The notes under the pieces: generated by a model
Database searches by the model: none
The model's input: the letters and a program-made list of their open reading frames with translations, nothing else
Told to the model about the DNA's origin: nothing
Assembly (NCBI RefSeq): GCF_029144185.1
Contig: NZ_CP110232.1
Coordinates: 1,054,001 to 1,118,000 of the forward strand
Direction: 5' to 3'
Source: Vagococcus intermedius
GTDB taxonomy: Bacteria; Bacillota; Bacilli; Lactobacillales; Vagococcaceae
DNA: 64,000 bases
Part shown: positions 57,926 through 64,000 of the stretch, piece by piece
How the letters are laid out: each line of letters begins with the position of its first letter
How positions within the stretch are numbered: the first letter of the stretch is position 1
Program-made: the position numbers and the translations under genes

Positions 57926-58828
57926 TTGATTAAAATAAAAAAAATAAGTGGTATGTTTTTATTAGTTAGTGTGCCAGCGATTATTATATGGTCACTTGCT
58001 ACTCTTATCATCCCAAAGCCAGATGTAAAGTTAGAGGTGAATCACCATGAACCTCAAAGGTTACAAAAAGAAACAGTTACGATTGTTTCTCTTGGAGATT
58101 CTTTAACAGAAGGAATTGGCGATAGCACAGAAAGTGGTGGCTACGTCCCCTTACTTAAGCAAAATATTAGTAGCGAAACTGAAGTTGGAACTATTATCAC
58201 CCATAACTTTGGTCAGGCAGGTGACCGGAGCGATCAGATACTAACTAGATTAAAAAAAGATGATAAGCAACAGGAAGAAATCACCAAAGCAGACGTGATA
58301 ACATTATCAGTAGGTGGAAATGATTTACTAAAAGTTATAAAGAAAAATTTCTTTAAACAGCTTGATTTGACTTCTTTTGAAAAGCCACGAGACTCTTATA
58401 AAGATAATTTAAAAGAATTGCTAAAAGAATTAAGAAAACTGAATCCAAATGCCCCAATCTATCAACTTGGAATATACAATCCTTTTTATTTGAATTTACA
58501 AGAAGTTACTTTATTGCAAGAAGTCGTTGATTATTGGAATAAAGGAACAAATGAGGTTTTTTTAACACAAACATCAAGTTATTTTATACCCATTAATGAT
58601 GTATTATATAAGGGAATAGATGGTCAAATAGGAATTGGAGAGACTAGTCAAGGGAAGCGTATCAATCATCTTTTAACAGAGTCTATTACAGACTCACAAG
58701 GAAAAAGTCTTAACAATTTGATGTCGGACATAGATAATTTCCATCCAAATAATTTAGGTTATCAATTAATTGCTAATGAAATAACAAAAGAAATGATGCG
58801 TACAAAATCTGAATGGCTGTTGAAATAG
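57926..58828 (+). CDS. ypmR: SGNH/GDSL hydrolase, YpmR-like
   Basis: A 300-residue protein starting at TTG 57926 behind GGAGGG. One N-terminal hydrophobic segment (about 9-29) makes it exported or anchored. SGNH blocks: block I VSLGDSLTEGIGD (Ser near 58), block II Gly in NFGQAGDRSDQ, block III SVGGNDLL with Asn, and block V DNFHPNNLGYQ with Asp and His near 272-275. Such esterases act on acyl or acetyl groups of lipids or wall polymers; the substrate here is unknown. Next to ypmS and yozE in the same order as other Firmicutes; ypmS starts 12 bases later. Confidence 0.9.
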   Translation: MIKIKKISGMFLLVSVPAIIIWSLATLIIPKPDVKLEVNHHEPQRLQKETVTIVSLGDSLTEGIGDSTESGGYVPLLKQNISSETEVGTIITHNFGQAGDRSDQILTRLKKDDKQQEEITKADVITLSVGGNDLLKVIKKNFFKQLDLTSFEKPRDSYKDNLKELLKELRKLNPNAPIYQLGIYNPFYLNLQEVTLLQEVVDYWNKGTNEVFLTQTSSYFIPINDVLYKGIDGQIGIGETSQGKRINHLLTESITDSQGKSLNNLMSDIDNFHPNNLGYQLIANEITKEMMRTKSEWLLK

Positions 58829-58840
58829 GAGGGGGAACAA

Positions 58841-59521
58841 ATGAGAAAGAGCACTGATACATTGGATGATGAAGTTAATAAAAGTAAGGCACTTGAAACG
58901 AAACTGACGGAGAGCAAAATAAATAGAAATTACTGGAAAATTAGCTTCTTACTATTAATAGGTATAATACTTGGTTTTAGTTTGTTTATTGGAATTCGAG
59001 TATCGGAACCCCAGAAAGTTAATTTACCAAAAGTTAACGAAACAACTACAACTGAGCCAACTTTTCAAATACAACTTAATAAAACGCAAGTCAATGATAT
59101 TATAAGTTATTATTTGAATGATTTTTTAAAAGATTCTGGTATTAAATATCAATTTTATTTAGAAAAAAATGCTCTTTTAAACGGGACATTTAAAGTTCTC
59201 GGTCATGACATGCAGTTTTATCTATATTTTGATCCCTTCGTCATGGAAAATGGCGATATTCAATTGAAAGCAACAAGTTTATCAATCGGTAGTTTACCTT
59301 TACCGATTACTCAAGTGATGAAATATGTTGCAAGTGATTACGAGATTCCTAAGTGGGTAGACGTACAGCCTTCTTCTAAAACAATTATTTTACATTTGAG
59401 TCAGTTTGAATTACAAAATGGTATGAAATTAGCTGCTGATAAAATGAATATAGTAGATGATGATATTCGTTTTAATATATTTTTACCCTTAGACAAACAA
59501 AATCGTGAGAAGGGAGAGTAA
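58841..59521 (+). CDS. ypmS: YpmS family protein (DUF2140)
   Basis: A 226-residue membrane-anchored protein. A charged cytoplasmic start (about 1-32) precedes a single helix (about 33-52, ISFLLLIGIILGFSLFIGIR); the rest lies outside. The outer domain has NKTQVNDIISYYLNDFL, KYQFYLEKNALLNGTFKVLG, MQFYLYFDPFVMENGDIQLK and LSIGSLPLPITQVMKYV, as in YpmS. The function is not established; its fixed place after the SGNH hydrolase hints at a joint envelope task. Start ATG follows TAGGAGGGGG. The next gene begins 4 bases after the stop. Confidence 0.88.
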   Translation: MRKSTDTLDDEVNKSKALETKLTESKINRNYWKISFLLLIGIILGFSLFIGIRVSEPQKVNLPKVNETTTTEPTFQIQLNKTQVNDIISYYLNDFLKDSGIKYQFYLEKNALLNGTFKVLGHDMQFYLYFDPFVMENGDIQLKATSLSIGSLPLPITQVMKYVASDYEIPKWVDVQPSSKTIILHLSQFELQNGMKLAADKMNIVDDDIRFNIFLPLDKQNREKGE

Positions 59522-59525
59522 AAAT

Positions 59526-59744
59526 ATGACACGAAGTTTTTACCATTATATGCTAACTTTAAGAGACCCTAATAAAAAAGACGGAGTAACACTATTAGCT
59601 AATAATATAGGAGAGGATATTAATTTTCCTAAACAGTCTATAACTTATGACGAAATTAGTAATTATTTAGAAACTGATACTAGCTATTTGGACAATATGG
59701 ATATTTTTGATAATGCCTGGTCACTATATTTAGATAATAATTGA
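59526..59744 (+). CDS. yozE: YozE family protein (UPF0346)
   Basis: A 72-residue helical protein with the YozE SAM-like fold. ATG 59526 follows AAGGGAG. Family stretches are SFYHYMLTLRDPN (near the start), VTLLANNIGEDINFPKQS and YLETDTSYLDNMDIFDNAWS. It is known only as a conserved small cytoplasmic protein; its role is not clear. It is the last gene of the ypmR-ypmS-yozE unit and is followed by a terminator. Confidence 0.9.
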   Translation: MTRSFYHYMLTLRDPNKKDGVTLLANNIGEDINFPKQSITYDEISNYLETDTSYLDNMDIFDNAWSLYLDNN

Positions 59745-59774
59745 AAAGGGTCGGCTCTTGCTAGCCCTTTTTTA
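59744..59774 (+). terminator. Terminator after ypmR-ypmS-yozE
   Basis: AAAAGGG and CCCTTTTTT with GGC/GCT inside; the stem has mismatches but a clear T run. Confidence 0.7.
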
Positions 59775-60121
59775 TTTTACAAGAAAATGATTACATTCCA
59801 TATAGAAAAAATAAGTTTTTTACCTTTTGAAATCAAAAAGAAACATTGTAATGATAATGAAATATTTAAAGTTCATTAATTAACCAATAAGAAAATAAAC
59901 GATAGCTGAGTTATAATTAATTATCTCATTAGGCTAAAAGATCTAGAAAGAGTAAGGACTATCGTCTTATGAGAGAAACAGTTAGTCATGTTAAATGTCT
60001 AACTATATTTAAATGAACAGTATCGTCAAATTGAAAATAGTTAAATACTAGCTTGAATATGACTATTTTATGAAAAAAAACATAGTTTTAAGTAATTTTT
60101 AACAATCTAATCATTTATTTG

Positions 60122-60150
60122 TTACACAAATGTAAAATTAGTGATATAAT
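60122..60150 (+). promoter_or_regulatory. Promoter of oatA
   Basis: TTACAC at 60122-60127 and TATAAT at 60145-60150, spacing 17, with an extended -10 (TG-A-TATAAT). Confidence 0.65.
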
Positions 60151-60280
60151 GTAATATGTACTGCGTATCTCTGTCTACTAGAGGTAATTCGCTGAGTATT
60201 TTGAAACCTTTATCAAAAGTAACAGTTTAAACCAATGATGGTTGTAAGCTTATGTTACATATAATTGAATAGTTAAAAAA

Positions 60281-60287
60281 GGGGGGG
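60281..60287 (+). repeat. G7 tract at the oatA ribosome binding site
   Basis: A6 followed by G7, six bases before the GTG start. In such AT-rich DNA a run of seven G is unusual and slippage-prone; length change would alter the Shine-Dalgarno spacing or strength. Confidence 0.6.
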
Positions 60288-60293
60288 CTGCAG

Positions 60294-62135
60294 GTGAATA
60301 TGAATAAACAACGTCATTATTTACCTAGTATCGATGGTTTAAGAGCCTTAGCGATCATTTTTGTATTGCTTTATCACTTTCAAATTCCATTTTTTTCAGG
60401 CGGATTTATTGGGGTAGATATTTTCTTTGTATTATCAGGATATCTAATTACCAGTAAACTGTTGATAGAATGGCAGAAAAATAAACATATAAATTTGAAA
60501 AAATTTTGGTTAAAACGAATTAGGCGACTCATGCCTGCCGTTATTTTTTTGATTGTCTCTGTCTTAATTATTTGTTTAATAGGATTTCCAGCTGTTTTTC
60601 ATAAAAGTTGGAAAGATGGAGTTGCTTCTTTTTTTTATGTCAGCAACTGGTGGTATATTTTTGAAAAAATACCTTATTTTGACTCATTTGGCATCCCAAG
60701 TCCTTTTAAGCATCTCTGGTCGTTGGCTATCGAAGAACAATTTTATGTTTTCTGGCCTTTAATTTTTGTTATATTAATAAAGTGGTTAAAGAAAAGACAA
60801 CATGTCTTAAAATATTTAGTCATAGTCGGCTGGATCTCAGCAATATTAATGGCACTATTATATAGTCCAAGTCATTTAGACAGGGTTTACTATGGAACAG
60901 ATACGCGTTTATTTACACTAGCGGTAGGTTGTAGTCTAGCTTTCTTGTGGCCATATACTATCTTGGAAGATAATATAAGCCGAGAAGAGCAAATTATAAT
61001 TGATTTTATTGGTCTAATTTCATTAATAATTTTAATTTTAATGGCGATTTCGTTATCAGAGACGACTACATTTTTATATTATGGTGGATTTTTAATGATT
61101 GCATTATTAGCCGCGTTATTACTAGCGGTACTGGTCCATCCCGGAAGCCGTATGGCTGTTTTATTTTCCAATAAGTATGCTGTCTGGATTGGTAAACGTT
61201 CTTATAGTATGTATCTTTGGCACTATCCAATCATTGCTTTAACTACACCTGTAAAAGGGATGGGACGGTTACACCTTAGTTTAATAATTTTACAATTGAT
61301 TTTAATAATTTTTATTTCACACTGGTCATATACCTATTTAGAAGAACCAATTAGAAAATATGGCTTCACTCCTTACTTGAAAAAAATAACAAATACTAAA
61401 GTTATAAAAGCTCATACTAAAAATATTGCTATTTCAATCGTACTGCTTCTTTTATTATCTTCAGCACTATGGGTCAATAGCGATTACATTAATAATGGTA
61501 AGTTTTTTTTCCAAGAAGTTAAACATGATAAAATAAAAGTTGAAAAAGTAAAAAAAGACATTCCTAAAAAAGATATCTCACGCGTTTTAGCTATTGGAGA
61601 TTCGGTACTTTTAGGTGCTCAAAATCAATTAGCTGAAGCGATACCAGGTATTGTAATTGATGCAGAAGTAGGTCGTCAACTTTATCAAGCTCATGATTTA
61701 GTAGAGAAGAAATATAAAAAATATAACAATGAAGATGCTGTGATTATATTAGAACTAGGATCTAACAGCCCCTTCAAAGTGGAACAATTGACAGATTTTT
61801 TAGCACTATTCAATCGTGCCAATATTTTAATCGTTAATACTCGTGTTCCAAAACCTTGGGAAGCGGAAGTGAACCAAATGTTAGCAGAGGTTTCCGAGAC
61901 TCACAAAAATATCAAATTAGCTGACTGGCATAGCGAGGCTATTCAAGCGCCATATTTATTAGTATCAGATGGTGTCCATTTATCACTGGATGGCATTGTG
62001 AGCTACACAAATTTAATTATGAATAATCTATCAACATATAATCTAAAACCTGTAGCAGCTCATAAAACCGTTAAATCAGCTTATCCTCCTAAAGAGGAAG
62101 TAACAGATAACCAAACAGATAACCAATCTGAATAA
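60294..62135 (+). CDS. oatA: Peptidoglycan O-acetyltransferase OatA type
   Basis: A 613-residue two-domain enzyme. The acyltransferase-3 membrane domain (about 1-390) begins LPSIDGLRALAIIFVLLYHF, carrying the R-x10-H motif, then FIGVDIFFVLSGYLITSKLL, FWLKRIRRLMPA, FKHLWSLAIEEQFYVFWPL and SYSMYLWHYPII. The extracellular SGNH domain (about 425-585) has AIGDSVLLGAQ (catalytic Ser near 435), LELGSNSP (Asn) and SDGVHLSLDG (Asp-x-x-His near 558-561). OatA acetylates MurNAc O-6 and gives lysozyme resistance. GTG 60294 or ATG 60300 are both possible starts; the G7 tract fits the GTG better. It is monocistronic. Confidence 0.93.
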   Translation: MNMNKQRHYLPSIDGLRALAIIFVLLYHFQIPFFSGGFIGVDIFFVLSGYLITSKLLIEWQKNKHINLKKFWLKRIRRLMPAVIFLIVSVLIICLIGFPAVFHKSWKDGVASFFYVSNWWYIFEKIPYFDSFGIPSPFKHLWSLAIEEQFYVFWPLIFVILIKWLKKRQHVLKYLVIVGWISAILMALLYSPSHLDRVYYGTDTRLFTLAVGCSLAFLWPYTILEDNISREEQIIIDFIGLISLIILILMAISLSETTTFLYYGGFLMIALLAALLLAVLVHPGSRMAVLFSNKYAVWIGKRSYSMYLWHYPIIALTTPVKGMGRLHLSLIILQLILIIFISHWSYTYLEEPIRKYGFTPYLKKITNTKVIKAHTKNIAISIVLLLLLSSALWVNSDYINNGKFFFQEVKHDKIKVEKVKKDIPKKDISRVLAIGDSVLLGAQNQLAEAIPGIVIDAEVGRQLYQAHDLVEKKYKKYNNEDAVIILELGSNSPFKVEQLTDFLALFNRANILIVNTRVPKPWEAEVNQMLAEVSETHKNIKLADWHSEAIQAPYLLVSDGVHLSLDGIVSYTNLIMNNLSTYNLKPVAAHKTVKSAYPPKEEVTDNQTDNQSE

Positions 62136-62163
62136 AAACAACTACCTTTAGGTAGTTGTTTTT
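62134..62163 (+). terminator. Terminator after oatA
   Basis: AAAAACAACTACCT and its complement around TT, at the stop codon. Confidence 0.9.
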
Positions 62164-62343
62164 ATTTGCTCGTGTGTAAAAAATAGTAACTGATAGAAAA
62201 TAAACACTATTTGTTATATGTGTCGTTTATACATGTTTTTTCAACAAAAATAAAAAATAGATAAGATAAAGTCTCTGATTTAACTTGTTAAATGTGGAGA
62301 TTATGAGATAATAAAGTCATTAAAATATGATGGAGGCTTGATA

Positions 62344-63384
62344 ATGGCATTGTGGGAGAAATTTAAGCAAAATGACGGACTACGACGAACGGTTGTTTTA
62401 TTAGTCATTTGTGCAATTTTATTTTTTATTAGAGATATTATTAGCTTGATTTTATTAACGTTTATTCTAACTTATTTAATAACACGTTTGGTCAATGGTG
62501 TGTATCGAAGAATACCCTTACCTAAAAAAATAATCGCTCTTTTAATTTACGGGTTTATTATAGTTTTCCTTTATTTTGCGCTAACTATTTATACACCTAA
62601 GCTAATCACCCAAACTATTTCAATGGTTGAATCAGTTATTTCGTTCTACCAAGAACCTAATTCAGATAATTCCTTGTTAGAATGGATCAGTCAAAATATA
62701 AGTTTTACAGAAATCAAAGAACAATTAACCTCAGGAGTAAAGGTTATCTTCAATTATGTCTCTAGTATCGGCTCTATGGGAATGACCTTTGTCATGTCTT
62801 TTGTGCTAAGTTTCTTTTTCTGCATTGAAGAAACATGGGTAAAAAGTTTTAGCAGCCTTTTTTTAACAAGTAAAATTAGTTGGTTTAGTCAAGATGTTGC
62901 CTACTTAGGTAAAAAATTTGTTAATACTTTCGGAGTGGTCTTAGAAGCTCAATTCCTAATCGCTTTAGTTAATACTGGTTTAACTGTTTTAGGATTATAT
63001 ATCATGAGTTTCCCTCAATTACTTAGCTTAGCTCTAATGATTTTTATCTTTAGCTTAGTTCCAGTTGCTGGGGTGATCTTATCTTGCGTCCCGTTGTCTT
63101 TAATTGGCTATACGGTGGGCGGAGTTAAAGATGTTTTTTACGTACTTATCATGATTGCTGTTATCCATATGTTCGAATCTTATTTCTTAAACCCTAAACT
63201 AATGAGCAGTAAAACGGATTTGCCAGTTTTTTATATTTTTATTATTTTGATGTTTTCAGAACACTTCTTTGGTGTTTGGGGGCTAGTAGTTGGTATTCCA
63301 GTTTTTGTATTCTTATTAGATTTACTAGAAGTTAAATCATTAGATAAGAAACTCAGATTACCCACATTAGGGATAAAAAAATAA
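62344..63384 (+). CDS. AI-2E family transporter
   Basis: A 346-residue membrane protein with about eight helices. ATG 62344 is chosen (GGAGG 7 bases upstream) over TTG 62338. The N-terminal pair of helices, LLVICAILFFIRDIISLILL, the long periplasm-type middle segment (about 95-140), and the C-terminal half with LGLYIMSFPQLLSLALMIFI, SLVPVAGVILSCVPLSLIGY and FGVWGLVVGIPVFVFLLDLL are typical of the family. Members export autoinducer-2 or act as Na+/H+ or other permeases; the substrate here is not predictable. It is alone, with a terminator. Confidence 0.9.
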   Translation: MALWEKFKQNDGLRRTVVLLVICAILFFIRDIISLILLTFILTYLITRLVNGVYRRIPLPKKIIALLIYGFIIVFLYFALTIYTPKLITQTISMVESVISFYQEPNSDNSLLEWISQNISFTEIKEQLTSGVKVIFNYVSSIGSMGMTFVMSFVLSFFFCIEETWVKSFSSLFLTSKISWFSQDVAYLGKKFVNTFGVVLEAQFLIALVNTGLTVLGLYIMSFPQLLSLALMIFIFSLVPVAGVILSCVPLSLIGYTVGGVKDVFYVLIMIAVIHMFESYFLNPKLMSSKTDLPVFYIFIILMFSEHFFGVWGLVVGIPVFVFLLDLLEVKSLDKKLRLPTLGIKK

Positions 63385-63390
63385 ATAGTT

Positions 63391-63420
63391 AAAAAAGCAA
63401 ACTGAGGTTTGCTTTTTTTT
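63391..63420 (+). terminator. Terminator after the AI-2E transporter gene
   Basis: AAAAAAGCAAAC and GTTTGCTTTTTT around TGAG. Confidence 0.9.
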
Positions 63421-63506
63421 ATTAATTTTAAAAGTAGCCAAGCTTATCAGGTTATTTTTTGTTAAGATAGATATGTATTATTATTTATTTAGAAATGGGT
63501 GGTATT

Positions 63507-64000
63507 TTGAAAAAGAACAAAGTAACAATGTCTAAAAAATTAACATTTATAATGGCATTAGTATGTGGTATTTCGATAGCTAGTCTTTACTACGTTCAGC
63601 CTTTAGAAGGGATGATTGCTAGTGAGTTAGGAATTCAAGTAGGACAAATGGGGTTAGCACCTACCTTAAGTCAAGTAGGGTATGCTTTAGGTTTATTATT
63701 TATTGTCCCTTTAGGAGATATATTTGAACGTAAAAAATTAATTATTTTTATGTTAAGCCTAGTAAGTATTGTGCTATTGCTGACTGGTCTAGTCAGTCAA
63801 TACCCACTGTTAATGATTTTAATGCTTGCCATTGGATTGACTTCAATAGTTCCCCAACTTATTATCCCTTTTGCCGGACAGCTCGCCAACCCTTCAGAAC
63901 GCGGTTCTGTTCTCGGCATTGTAACAGGCGGCTTACTAATTGGTATTTTATTATCACGAACTTTTAGTGGGTTTATCGGAGCTTATTATGGTTGGCGAGC
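63507..64000 (+). CDS. MFS transporter, N-terminal part (cut by window edge)
   Basis: 164 codons are visible. TTG 63507 has GGGTGG four bases upstream; ATG 63528 in frame has no such site. The protein shows about five membrane helices: LTFIMALVCGISIASLYYVQ, GLAPTLSQVGYALGLLFIVP, the MFS signature loop LGDIFERKKLIIF, LMLAIGLTSIVPQLIIPFAG and GIVTGGLLIGILLSRTFSGF. The YYVQP start and SRTFSG segment are like those of the YgaY/sugar-efflux-type MFS proteins. It probably exports a small molecule; the substrate is unknown. The rest lies beyond 64000. Confidence 0.85.
   Translation, partial: MKKNKVTMSKKLTFIMALVCGISIASLYYVQPLEGMIASELGIQVGQMGLAPTLSQVGYALGLLFIVPLGDIFERKKLIIFMLSLVSIVLLLTGLVSQYPLLMILMLAIGLTSIVPQLIIPFAGQLANPSERGSVLGIVTGGLLIGILLSRTFSGFIGAYYGWR

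Larger units (their letters stand above)
59775..60293. other. Intergenic region and long leader upstream of oatA
   Basis: About 520 AT-rich bases. A promoter lies at 60122-60150, giving a leader of about 135 bases. AGTTAG and CTAACT (about 59972-59996) can pair with a 13-base loop, and in the leader CTCT/AGAG plus outer GCG/CGC (about 60164-60192) form a weak hairpin. No convincing gene or riboswitch class was recognised. Confidence 0.45.

Noticed and set aside
59969-60016. 15-codon frame starting ATGAGAGAAACAG
   Set aside because: No ribosome binding site and too short to support.
1-64000. tRNA, rRNA, insertion sequences, prophage or att sites
   Set aside because: Spacers were read for tRNA-like ends, transposase motifs and flanking repeats; none was convincing.

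Overview
The window is chromosomal DNA from a low-GC Gram-positive bacterium, most likely a member of the Lactobacillales in or near Enterococcaceae (Enterococcus or Vagococcus type). Reasons: strong GGAGG-type ribosome binding sites, AT-rich spacers with classic U-tailed terminators, frequent GTG/TTG starts, a LysM surface protein of the SAG1386/EF1546 family followed by cmk-rpsA-der-hup, the Firmicutes class III FBPase, and a D-aspartate cross-bridge cluster (asparagine synthetase, Mur ligase, D-Asp ligase, Asp racemase). Genus assignment is inference. I saw no rRNA, tRNA, insertion sequence, prophage or CRISPR array.

Layout. 1-9.5 kb is an accessory-looking stretch: a partial beta-helix protein, a lipoprotein, a large MurF-like/S11-like/CapA fusion gene broken by one in-frame TAG, an AhpD-like protein, a GH73 glucosaminidase, a hypothetical protein, a cell-surface 5'-nucleotidase with a candidate cre site, and another hypothetical. 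9.5-15.7 kb: a YjeM-type amino-acid permease, a two-gene McrBC type IV restriction system and a lipoprotein. 15.8-27.8 kb: sbcDC, a membrane acyltransferase-like protein, fbp, and a second Mre11/Rad50-like pair, yhaO-yhaN, on the opposite strand. 28-31 kb: a hypothetical, a TetR-type regulator beside a DUF5692-like membrane protein, and fur with two Fur/PerR-type boxes in its promoter.

31-46 kb is conserved housekeeping: xerD, scpA-scpB-rluB, an orphan response regulator, an FMN riboswitch with ribU, a ferredoxin, the LysM protein, cmk, rpsA, der, hup, the ypiA-ypiB(reoY) pair, cca, a FlK-like thioesterase and a hypothetical. 46-50 kb: a Uup/YfmR-type ABC-F ATPase, thyA-dfrA (folate cycle) and two small hypotheticals.

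50.6-56.3 kb is a peptidoglycan module: asparagine synthetase, then murE-like ligase, D-aspartate ligase and aspartate racemase under a second promoter. Together they could make D-Asp, attach it to the stem lysine and amidate it. The cluster ends in a 70-bp perfect palindrome shared with a convergent hemolysin-III gene. 57-64 kb: degV, ypmR-ypmS-yozE, an OatA-type peptidoglycan O-acetyltransferase with a G7 tract at its ribosome binding site, an AI-2E-family permease and the start of an MFS transporter.

Cell-wall functions recur (Mur/CapA fusion, GH73, LysM, ReoY, D-Asp bridge, OatA), as do DNA-end processing functions (SbcCD, YhaON, McrBC).
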